Of a stretch of 7,282 nt of DNA, positions 1 through 5,699 are shown in pieces. The translations under genes were made by a program, and so were the position numbers. Origin of the DNA: Dysgonomonas sp. (GTDB lineage Bacteria > Bacteroidota > Bacteroidia > Bacteroidales > Dysgonomonadaceae). Each line of letters begins with the position of its first letter. The first letter of the stretch is position 1. The stretch covers positions 1 through 7,282 of the forward strand of contig JASLEN010000075.1 in assembly GCA_030151105.1 (NCBI GenBank). Reading direction: 5' to 3'. The notes under the pieces were generated by a model. The model saw only the letters and a program-made list of their open reading frames with translations, searched no databases and had not been told where the DNA came from.

Positions 1-64
1 CATAGATTGCAGCAGTGTATCCTGCTGGTCCTGATCCGATAATTAAACAGCGTGTTTTTTCCAT
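1..64 (-). CDS. trxB: Thioredoxin reductase, N-terminal fragment (cut by window start)
   Basis: Only the first 21 codons lie in the window; the gene runs off the left edge. The translation starts MEKTRCLIIGSGPAGYTAAI, followed by Y. It holds the FAD-binding Rossmann motif GSGPAG (G-x-G-x-x-G) directly followed by YTAAIY, the usual N-terminus of low-molecular-weight thioredoxin reductases. In that family the cytosolic flavoenzyme uses NADPH to reduce thioredoxin. The redox-active CxxC and the NADPH domain are outside the window and cannot be checked. Other class II pyridine nucleotide-disulfide reductases share the glycine motif, but the GSGPAGYTAAIY wording and the position beside lolA favour TrxB. 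A well-spaced Bacteroides-type promoter lies just upstream, so it need not be cotranscribed with lolA. Confidence 0.9.
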   Translation of the reverse strand, partial: MEKTRCLIIGSGPAGYTAAIY

Positions 65-104
65 TGTCTTTATTTCTATTTATATGTTTTATTTATATCT
101 ATTG

Positions 105-136
105 CAAATGTATAGAAAATAACTATCAAAAGCAAA
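105..136 (-). promoter_or_regulatory. Bacteroides-type promoter for trxB
   Basis: On the minus strand TTTG (136-133) is followed after exactly 20 bases by TACATTTG (112-105). This matches the Bacteroides -33/-7 consensus TTTG and TAnnTTTG. Transcription would begin about 7 bases further on, near position 98, giving a leader of roughly 35 bases. The same 20-base spacing occurs in the dnaN promoter of this window. The spacer also holds an ATAG-N7-CTAT dyad (112-126). The promoter call is pattern-based; no start site has been mapped. Confidence 0.65.
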
Positions 137-137
137 T

Positions 138-178
138 CCTATCAATTCTTTCTATCTTGCCAAAATATTGTTGATAGG
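138..178. repeat. Inverted repeat between lolA and trxB
   Basis: CCTATCAA at 138-145 is perfectly complementary to TTGATAGG at 171-178, with a 25-base loop. It lies between the lolA stop and the trxB -33 box (133-136). The core CTATCAA also occurs at 123-129 and 201-207, and CTATCAATTC is a 10-base direct repeat at 139-148 and 201-210. No U-run follows the stem on the minus strand, so it is a poor intrinsic terminator. It may be a weak RNA hairpin after lolA or a binding site upstream of trxB. Confidence 0.35.
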
Positions 179-189
179 CTATTCTTTTC

Positions 190-831
190 TTATCGCAAGT
201 CTATCAATTCAGCTTTTGGATAATCCTTTGCTTTGAATACAAAGTCAGCGTCTGTGAGTGAGTTGTTTGCCTTATAGCTATTTATGGTAAGTGTATTCTC
301 CATTCCATTTGTGTCAGTGAGCACAATCTTAGAGAATGTATTTGTTGATTTGTCAATTTGGACAACTACTTTTTTCAATTCTATCTTTTTGCTTTGAGCT
401 GTCATTTCCACTTCTAAGACAGTCTTTCCCTTCACTACCTTTTCTCCATTATACTTCAAATCATAACCATATTTGTAGATCGAAAATAACATGGATGGGC
501 TAATGGCTTGTAGTTCTGCACCTGTAGGGTTGGTTATGTTCACCTCTTCGTTATCTTTGATGTATATCCACTGAGTTTTGCCATCAAACCAAGTGATAGC
601 TTCTGGTACTTCTATCTTAAATTTGTCGCCTTTCATGTGTGCAGTTCCATCTTGGCTGTAAATCTGATTTGATTTTACTTCCTTGGTATCCAAAGTGAAT
701 TTAGCCGTCACAGCTCCTGACTTAGCATAACTTTCGGCGGCTTTGTCTAGGATCGATTTAGCATTTTGTCCAAAGATGGGAGATATTCCTAAAAGGAAGA
801 AAAAGAGTGTACTGAAAATAATTCTATTCAT
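190..831 (-). CDS. lolA: LolA-like periplasmic outer-membrane lipoprotein carrier
   Basis: 213 residues, close to the usual LolA length. Residues 1-21 form a signal peptide: basic N-terminus MNR, a phenylalanine/leucine-rich core, and probable cleavage after SPIFG before Q22. The mature part begins with an amphipathic helix (about 24-38, AKSILDKAAESYAK) and continues as alternating beta strands. ITWFDGKTQWIYIKDNEEV (79-97) matches the LolA core, where a strand pair around 'DGK..W.Y' lines the lipid cavity. LolA takes lipoproteins released by the inner-membrane LolCDE transporter and carries them across the periplasm. Bacteroidota LolA-like proteins diverge from the E. coli protein, and their receiving partner is less clear. 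The start is the ATG at 829-831, which places the signal peptide correctly. It is separated from the gene before it by 111 bases holding a hairpin and a possible terminator. A LolA-like paralogue with another cargo is the main alternative. Confidence 0.9.
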   Translation of the reverse strand: MNRIIFSTLFFFLLGISPIFGQNAKSILDKAAESYAKSGAVTAKFTLDTKEVKSNQIYSQDGTAHMKGDKFKIEVPEAITWFDGKTQWIYIKDNEEVNITNPTGAELQAISPSMLFSIYKYGYDLKYNGEKVVKGKTVLEVEMTAQSKKIELKKVVVQIDKSTNTFSKIVLTDTNGMENTLTINSYKANNSLTDADFVFKAKDYPKAELIDLR

Positions 832-864
832 AATTCTAATTGTCTTTTTATAATTTAGTTTCTA

Positions 865-889
865 CTATTTAAAAGACTTTTTTGAATAG
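865..889. repeat. Hairpin in the lolA leader
   Basis: CTATTTAAAA (865-874) pairs with TTTTGAATAG (880-889) around a five-base loop, with one mismatched pair (T870/G884, a wobble only on the plus-strand reading). The right edge lies 58 bases upstream of the lolA start. No U-run follows on the minus strand, so it is not a standard terminator. It is AT-rich and could be fortuitous; a leader hairpin or binding site is possible. Confidence 0.35.
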
Positions 890-900
890 GCTAATGTAAC

Positions 901-943
901 AAAAAAACTTCGATTTTAATATTTATTGCGCATTTCGGGAAGT
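901..943 (-). terminator. Weak candidate terminator after the three-gene set
   Basis: On the minus strand ACTTC (943-939), overlapping the stop codon of the preceding gene, can pair with GAAGT (911-907). A run of seven T follows (907-901). The stem is only five pairs and the loop is 27 bases, which is poor, although the U-run is good. It is placed where transcription from mdaB-vanW should end before lolA. Confidence 0.35.
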
Positions 944-1359
944 TAAGAATCCTTTTCTTTCTCTTCCTTTTCATAATATAGAATTGGGTTGTCAGAATAG
1001 TCGAAGTATTCTAAACTTGCTGCTGCAATAACAATATCATTATTGGGGAAATCTTCATTTTTGAAAATAAAAAGCTGATAACCTTCTTCTATATTATATT
1101 TCAGATTCAAGTCTCTTTCATTTTCAGGAATGCTGAATACAACTTGTGTGGTATCGGACTTCCAAAAATTGATATGCCCTCTGATAAAAGACACATCTGC
1201 AAAAATAATTTCTAAAGTATGATAATAAGTGAGGTCGGTGCTGCCCGCTACAGATAGTCGCCAACCGTCATAATTCAAGACAGTCATATCAAACCATAGT
1301 CCTTTTCGGATAATGCTATCAATTTCTTTTGCCTTTATTTGTAGCTCTTCTTTAGTCAT
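943..1359 (-). CDS. Hypothetical protein, 138 residues, unrecognised
   Basis: I do not recognise this protein. The ATG at 1359 is preferred as start: it gives MTKEELQIKA and overlaps the vanW stop by eight bases as ATGACTAA, a layout typical of translational coupling. A TTG at 1389 would add ten residues but overlap vanW by 38 bases. There is no signal peptide or membrane segment, so it is probably cytosolic. An N-terminal charged helix (about 2-19) precedes what looks like a mainly beta fold: GWRLSVAG (32-39), HTLEIIFADVSFI (47-59), TQVVFSIP (71-78), GYQLFIF (93-99). An acidic and lysine-rich tail ends it (YEKEEKEKDS). Its size and beta character recall small single-domain proteins such as toxin-immunity proteins, but no toxin is nearby and no diagnostic motif is seen, so no function is assigned. 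It is the last gene of the mdaB-vanW set. Confidence 0.8.
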   Translation of the reverse strand: MTKEELQIKAKEIDSIIRKGLWFDMTVLNYDGWRLSVAGSTDLTYYHTLEIIFADVSFIRGHINFWKSDTTQVVFSIPENERDLNLKYNIEEGYQLFIFKNEDFPNNDIVIAAASLEYFDYSDNPILYYEKEEKEKDS

Positions 1360-2194
1360 ATTGGGGAGAAACTGGCTCGGCTTTTTCAAGCAAGGGATTG
1401 TACATCATTATGGCATGGTTCTCGGCTACTAGCTCTTCGTTGATATAGTCTCCTGAAAGAGAAAAACGTTGCTTCCAGATTTTATTGTGGCGAGTATATC
1501 CACCCCACCATTGTTGTTTGATCTGATGATCTGTTTCTACTATCTTGAACGTATGATTGTATTGTTGCGAAGATAGAAGTTCTCCATTTAGATATTCATC
1601 ATCTAGCCAAAGATTAATTTTGTAGGATTCTTCTGTATTATTTTTTATTTGAAAGTCAATATAATTATAAGAAAGTGTTGCTCCACAGCCAAAAGGGATT
1701 GTTCGGTTGATATCTGGGAAAACGTCAAACCCATGACGATATCTCTCTACAATATCTAAATCGCTATGTAGTACCATCCAGAAAAGAAGATTTCCCAATT
1801 GACACAAACCTCCACCTACGCCTCTAGTAGTTGTTCCGTTGTGGAGTACAAGTCCATCCAAATAGCCCTTAGACTTTGTTGGGCGACCTACCAATTTCCA
1901 GAGAGACATGGTTTGTCCAGGGAGTAGAGTCGTTCCGCTAATTTTCTCTATTGCCAAACGAAGATTGGTCACCTTGTTGTGTTGCAAAATCATATCCACA
2001 TCCTTGAGAGGACGCAGAAGAAATGATTTATGCTTGATGATGCTATATGGGCACATCGCTTTAGAATAACGAGATGTATATTTAGTACCATCAGTCAGCC
2101 ACTTCCATTTGCGTTTGAGTATGAAATATTCTTTACCCCAATATTTTCGGAGGCTTCCTCTCTCTTTGGGCTTTTCTACTAGTCTGTCAAACAT
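1352..2194 (-). CDS. VanW family protein (short form, function unknown)
   Basis: 280 residues, close to the length I recall for VanW of enterococcal vanB clusters (about 275), and without the extra domains of the long VanW proteins. Family motifs run in order: NKVTNLRLA (73-81), LPGQTMSLWKLVG (91-103), KGYLDGLVL (109-117), GGGLCQLGNLLFW (127-139), ERYRHG (150-155), and FGCGATLSYNYIDFQIKN (168-185). The single cysteine in GGGLCQ is nearly invariant in the family as I know it. The family often has Asp in 'G-x-D-A-T'; here Gly171 stands in its place. The biochemical role of VanW is not established. No VanH, VanB or VanX-like gene is present, so the name does not imply glycopeptide resistance. 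No signal peptide or clear membrane helix is seen, and the N-terminus is strongly basic (KRKWKW). It lies 34 bases after mdaB and overlaps the next gene, indicating one operon. Confidence 0.9.
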   Translation of the reverse strand: MFDRLVEKPKERGSLRKYWGKEYFILKRKWKWLTDGTKYTSRYSKAMCPYSIIKHKSFLLRPLKDVDMILQHNKVTNLRLAIEKISGTTLLPGQTMSLWKLVGRPTKSKGYLDGLVLHNGTTTRGVGGGLCQLGNLLFWMVLHSDLDIVERYRHGFDVFPDINRTIPFGCGATLSYNYIDFQIKNNTEESYKINLWLDDEYLNGELLSSQQYNHTFKIVETDHQIKQQWWGGYTRHNKIWKQRFSLSGDYINEELVAENHAIMMYNPLLEKAEPVSPQYD

Positions 2195-2228
2195 TGTGTA
2201 GTGTATTTATAGTTTGTGTTGAAATCTG

Positions 2229-2822
2229 TTATTTTCCTATTTGTGCGAGATGGGCAATGTATTCTTTTTTCAATCGTTTGAATTTCTCATCATCTATATC
2301 TTTCTGCATATCAAAGAAGTGCATTCCTTCGAGACGTTTCATCCCCATAAATTCATTCATTTTGTGTACTCCAACAAATACATCATCAGCCGTCATTCCA
2401 TGAAAGAATTCGCCTTCTACAGAGAATGACTCCTCTGGAGCGTTCCAACTTGTAGTAATGAAATAAGGAGTACCATTCATCAAGCCACCTGTCCCATAGT
2501 GTAGTTTAGGTTCTACTGTGCGGCTACGTCCGTCGTTTCTATATAGTTGTTTTCGCCCAGCTTCCATCACTTCGTCCATATATTGTTTCATGTTATAAGG
2601 CACTTGAAACCACCAAACTGGAATGTGATAAATTACTAAGTCTGCCCACATCATATTCTCTGCGGCTTCTTTAGCATCATATTTTTCAGCACTGTTGGAT
2701 ACTTTTACTTCTGCACCTATTTGGTCAAAGTATTCTTTGCCCCATGCAACTAGGGTGTGGTTGAATTCTCCTCCTTCGTTTTCGTATTGTTGTCCACCGT
2801 TGATGATAAATATTTTTCGCAT
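2229..2822 (-). CDS. mdaB: NAD(P)H:quinone oxidoreductase, MdaB family
   Basis: 197 residues, the usual length for MdaB (modulator of drug activity B), a flavodoxin-fold FAD enzyme that reduces quinones by two electrons with NADPH and so limits semiquinone and superoxide formation. Family features run throughout: the first strand KIFIINGG (3-10) with FNHTL (20-24), MWADLVIYHIPVWWFQVPY (58-76) with the conserved IP-x-WW, MKQYMDEV (78-85), LYRNDGRSR (93-101), YGTGGLMNG (109-117), TTSWNAPEESF (123-133) and FFHGMTADDV (139-148). These align by eye along the whole length of E. coli MdaB as remembered. The ATG at 2820-2822 starts immediately before the first beta strand, so no residues are missing. 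It is the first gene of a probable operon with vanW and the hypothetical protein; a 109-base gap separates it from ftsK. The true substrate (menaquinone, small quinones or nitro compounds) cannot be told from sequence. Confidence 0.95.
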   Translation of the reverse strand: MRKIFIINGGQQYENEGGEFNHTLVAWGKEYFDQIGAEVKVSNSAEKYDAKEAAENMMWADLVIYHIPVWWFQVPYNMKQYMDEVMEAGRKQLYRNDGRSRTVEPKLHYGTGGLMNGTPYFITTSWNAPEESFSVEGEFFHGMTADDVFVGVHKMNEFMGMKRLEGMHFFDMQKDIDDEKFKRLKKEYIAHLAQIGK

Positions 2823-2862
2823 AGCTTTTGTGTCATTATTTGTTATTTGATAAACTCAAGAT

Positions 2863-2894
2863 AATAAATAATTGGAGAGAAATAACAATACAAA
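2863..2894 (-). promoter_or_regulatory. Possible promoter for mdaB-vanW operon
   Basis: On the minus strand TTTG (2894-2891) is followed after 20 bases by TATTTATT (2870-2863). The -33 element and spacing fit the Bacteroides consensus, but the -7 element matches only four of six specified bases. It is the best candidate found in the 109-base gap upstream of mdaB. Confidence 0.3.
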
Positions 2895-2906
2895 AGAGAT
2901 ATTCTC

Positions 2907-2927
2907 AAAAAGCAGAGTTCTGACTTC
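2907..2927 (-). terminator. Weak candidate terminator after ftsK
   Basis: Just after the ftsK stop, the minus strand can fold with CAG (2922-2920) pairing CTG (2915-2913) around AACT, extended by AAG/CTT after one bulged T. A T-run follows (2911-2907). The stem is short and bulged, so this is only a candidate, but its position before the mdaB promoter region is sensible. Confidence 0.3.
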
Positions 2928-2931
2928 TATT

Positions 2932-5424
2932 TTATTCGTCTAAGGATGATAGTTTTTGTTCCAAGCTATATTCGTCCATGATATAGACTTCACGAGGTTT
3001 GCTTCCTTGAGCTGGACCTACAATGCCCGCAGCTTCCAACTGATCCATCAAGCGTCCCGCTCTATTGTACCCAATGGAGAATTTGCGCTGAATGAGCGAT
3101 GTAGAACCAGATTGATGCACTACAATCAATCGAGCAGCCTCATCGAATAGGGAGTCTCTTTCATTCAAATCTACTCCAGCTACCGCATCACTTGTTTCGC
3201 CCACAAATTCAGGTAAGTCGAATGCTGTGGCGTATCCTTGCTGACCTCCAATGTAGTTCGTTATTTCTTGTACTTCTGGCGTATCCACAAAGGCACACTG
3301 AATACGAACTAAGTCGCTCCCTTGTGAGAATAATAAGTCTCCACGACCAATCAGTTGATTCGCTCCCGATTGATCTAAAATGGTACGAGAGTCTATTTGC
3401 GACATTACACGGAATGCCATCCTTGCAGGGAAGTTGGCTTTGATTGTTCCTGTAATGATATTTGTGGTAGGTCTTTGTGTTGCTATAATCAAGTGCATAC
3501 CCACGGCACGAGCCTTTTGAGCAATACGTGCAATTGGCATTTCTATTTCTTTTCCAGCCGTCATTATCAAGTCTCCAAACTCATCAATAACAATAACCAT
3601 ATAAGGCAAAAACTTATGCCCATTTCTTGGACTCAGCCTTCGTCTTCTGAACATATCATTGTACTCAATGATATTTCTAACGCCTGCTTTCATCAGCAAT
3701 TCGTAGCGCTCATCCATTTCCACAGTCAATGAAGTAAGGGTCTGAGTTACCTTAGTAACATCCGTAATGATTGCTTTTTCTTCATCAGGAAGCTTTGCCA
3801 AATAATGTTTTTCGATAGTGGAGTAGATACTAAACTCAACCATCTTAGGGTCAATTAGTACCATCTTCATTTCGGCAGGGTGCTTCTTATATAATAGAGA
3901 AGTAATGATTGCATTCAGCCCTACAGACTTTCCTTGTCCTGTAGCACCAGCCACAAGTAGATGGGGAAGTTTGGCAAGGTCGAAAACAAATGTTTCGTTA
4001 GTTATCGTTTTCCCAATAGCAACGGGTAGTTCTCCTTTTGCCTCTTGGAATTTCTTAGATACAATAACTGATTGCATTGATACTATCTGAGGGTCTTTAT
4101 TAGGAACCTCTATCCCCACTGTTCCCTTGCCTGGAATAGGTGCAATGATACGAATTCCTAATGCAGACAAGCTTAGAGCAATATCGTCTTCCAAGTTTCT
4201 AATTTTAGAAATACGAACACCAGCTTTGGGTACAATTTCGTAGAGAGTAATGGTTGGTCCTACAGTTGCTTTTATGGAGGTTATCTCTATCCCATAGTTT
4301 TGGAGGGTAGTGATAATCTTATTTTTATTGTTGTTTTGCTCTTCCATGTCCACCTCTTTGCCCGTAGTGTCATACACCTTCAGTAGGGCATTGGTAGGGA
4401 ATGCATAATGAGAAAGATCTAGCTTAGGGTCATATTCTTCCATTTCTTCATCACCCACCATAGTCATATTTGGTCTCTCTACTATAGGTGTTGGTTCTAT
4501 AATGGGAGCTTCAACTATTACTTCTTCCTCCTCAGCCATCACAACCTCAAAGCTGTTAGAACCCTTAGGTTTGGTGGATGAAGTTGGGGTTATTATTTTA
4601 TCATCTAAATCTTCTGCGCTGTATATCGACTCTGGAACTACATCTTCATCAAAGAGGGGAGCTTTTGTTTCTATAATTTCTTCTTCCTCGTCAATTAGCA
4701 ATTCGTCTCTTTTACTAAATAGTTTGCTGAACCAGCTTTGTTTTTTTGATTCTTCCTCTATAATTTCCTCTTCTTCAAAATCGATCTCTTCTTCTCTTTC
4801 TTTCTTTCCTACAAATCTAAGTAGCAGGTTGCGGATAGAATCCATAATATCCTTCTTTACAATCACTAAGAAGATGATGAAGAGTAGAAGCAAAAGTAAT
4901 ACCAACCCTGGTATGCCAATCAATGTTTCTAGCAAATGTTCTATGTACTGTCCATGAGCTCCACCCCATATAATATGAGTTTCGGAGATGGCTTTGGATA
5001 AAGTGAGCGAACAGGTTATAGACCCCCAGATGGCAATGAAGGCGGTAAGTAGAAAATACTTGATCGTATTAATCTTGATAACTCTCATCAAGTTTAGTCC
5101 AAGGATGATAAGCAGAACAAATACTGCTAGAGAGAATATACCTAACCATTGATTGATGGTTCGCTCTGCAATGTAAGCTCCTGCCACACCTGTCCAGTTT
5201 GTGATAAACTGTTTTTCGGACATCAAATCCCAAAACGATTTGTTTTCAATCTTACTTTGATCTGCTGCTCCAGTAAAGAAAAACGAAATTTGTGCCAGTA
5301 AACTATATGCTCCAATAAAAATGAATGACACCCCTGATAAAAATCGAGGGCGTTCTTTTTTTATTAGTTCTATAAATGAATCTACTTTGGGACTAATTTT
5401 TTTGTCGGTATTCTTTTTTGCCAT
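2932..5424 (-). CDS. ftsK: DNA translocase FtsK/SpoIIIE family
   Basis: 830 residues, a normal Bacteroidota FtsK length and much shorter than E. coli FtsK because the linker is short. Four membrane helices lie at about 30-50, 94-114, 121-145 and 170-190, anchoring it at the division septum. A cytosolic linker of about 130 residues (205-335) is strongly acidic, with several runs of four or five Glu or Asp residues. The motor follows: an alpha-type region (about 340-475), Walker A GATGQGKS (493-500), Walker B MVIVIDEFGDLIM (609-621) and the ATQRPTTNIITG segment (648-659). The C-terminal winged-helix gamma domain (about 757-825) contains GYNRAGRLMDQLEAAGIVG (785-803), which in the family reads polar chromosome motifs (KOPS) and activates XerCD at dif. 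The hexameric motor pumps DNA to resolve sister chromosomes during division. The start at 5422-5424 gives a basic N-terminus before TM1. All domains are intact. Confidence 0.97.
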   Translation of the reverse strand: MAKKNTDKKISPKVDSFIELIKKERPRFLSGVSFIFIGAYSLLAQISFFFTGAADQSKIENKSFWDLMSEKQFITNWTGVAGAYIAERTINQWLGIFSLAVFVLLIILGLNLMRVIKINTIKYFLLTAFIAIWGSITCSLTLSKAISETHIIWGGAHGQYIEHLLETLIGIPGLVLLLLLLFIIFLVIVKKDIMDSIRNLLLRFVGKKEREEEIDFEEEEIIEEESKKQSWFSKLFSKRDELLIDEEEEIIETKAPLFDEDVVPESIYSAEDLDDKIITPTSSTKPKGSNSFEVVMAEEEEVIVEAPIIEPTPIVERPNMTMVGDEEMEEYDPKLDLSHYAFPTNALLKVYDTTGKEVDMEEQNNNKNKIITTLQNYGIEITSIKATVGPTITLYEIVPKAGVRISKIRNLEDDIALSLSALGIRIIAPIPGKGTVGIEVPNKDPQIVSMQSVIVSKKFQEAKGELPVAIGKTITNETFVFDLAKLPHLLVAGATGQGKSVGLNAIITSLLYKKHPAEMKMVLIDPKMVEFSIYSTIEKHYLAKLPDEEKAIITDVTKVTQTLTSLTVEMDERYELLMKAGVRNIIEYNDMFRRRRLSPRNGHKFLPYMVIVIDEFGDLIMTAGKEIEMPIARIAQKARAVGMHLIIATQRPTTNIITGTIKANFPARMAFRVMSQIDSRTILDQSGANQLIGRGDLLFSQGSDLVRIQCAFVDTPEVQEITNYIGGQQGYATAFDLPEFVGETSDAVAGVDLNERDSLFDEAARLIVVHQSGSTSLIQRKFSIGYNRAGRLMDQLEAAGIVGPAQGSKPREVYIMDEYSLEQKLSSLDE

Positions 5425-5455
5425 AAGAATGAGTGAAAACTCGGTGTATTTGAAT

Positions 5456-5475
5456 TTGTGCTACGCTAGGCACAA
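5456..5475. repeat. Small hairpin in the ftsK leader
   Basis: TTGTGC (5456-5461) is complementary to GCACAA (5470-5475) with an eight-base loop. It lies about 32 bases upstream of the ftsK ATG on the minus strand. Six pairs is modest, and no U-run follows. It may be a leader hairpin affecting translation or simply chance. Confidence 0.3.
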
Positions 5476-5578
5476 GTTTGTTTGAATATGTATTGTTATT
5501 GTCCTTTAGTATAACCAAAAAACTTAGTTATAGTTCTGAAAGTATGTTTCTTTATATACCATTCGCTTGCAGGACATA

Positions 5579-5586
5579 CAAAGGTA
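5579..5586 (-). promoter_or_regulatory. Possible ftsK promoter -7 element
   Basis: On the minus strand TACCTTTG matches the Bacteroides -7 consensus TAnnTTTG. No TTTG is present at the expected -33 position, so the match is half a promoter. If used, the ftsK leader would be about 150 bases long. It lies downstream of the glycosyltransferase terminator, which would require ftsK to have its own promoter. Confidence 0.35.
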
Positions 5587-5637
5587 AGATTTTTTCGTGA
5601 AGGAATGATGTCCATTGAATAGTTTTGAAAAATATAC

Positions 5638-5669
5638 AAAAAAGCTCACTTTAGAATAAAAGCGAGCTC
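5638..5669 (-). terminator. Intrinsic terminator of the glycosyltransferase gene
   Basis: On the minus strand AGCTCGCTTT (5668-5659) pairs with AAAGTGAGCT (5652-5643) over ten positions with one G-U wobble, around a six-base loop. A run of six T (5643-5638) follows, then a TATATTTTT stretch. The wobble is a true G-U pair only when read on the minus strand, which supports its use for the glycosyltransferase ending at 5700. Confidence 0.85.
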
Positions 5670-5699
5670 ATGATTAGGTCGGGAAAAATATAGTTATGT

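Noticed and set aside
138..178. Intrinsic terminator after lolA
   Set aside because: The stem is perfect, but the loop is 25 bases and there is no U-run after it on the minus strand, so it was kept only as an inverted repeat.
1357..1389. TTG start at 1389 for the hypothetical protein
   Set aside because: It would overlap vanW by 38 bases and use a rarer start codon, while the ATG at 1359 gives a standard 8-base coupled overlap.
1352..2194. Vancomycin resistance cluster
   Set aside because: A VanW-family protein alone does not confer resistance, and no VanR/S, VanH, ligase or VanX gene is present.
2194..2429. Two plus-strand open frames opposite mdaB
   Set aside because: Both are shadows of the well-supported MdaB frame; low-complexity translation rich in Phe, Ile and Ser with no motif.
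4502..4957. Plus-strand 151-codon open frame rich in serine, opposite ftsK
   Set aside because: It is the antisense of the acidic FtsK linker: Glu and Asp codons read backwards as Ser-rich sequence. It has no recognisable domain, and FtsK is certain here.
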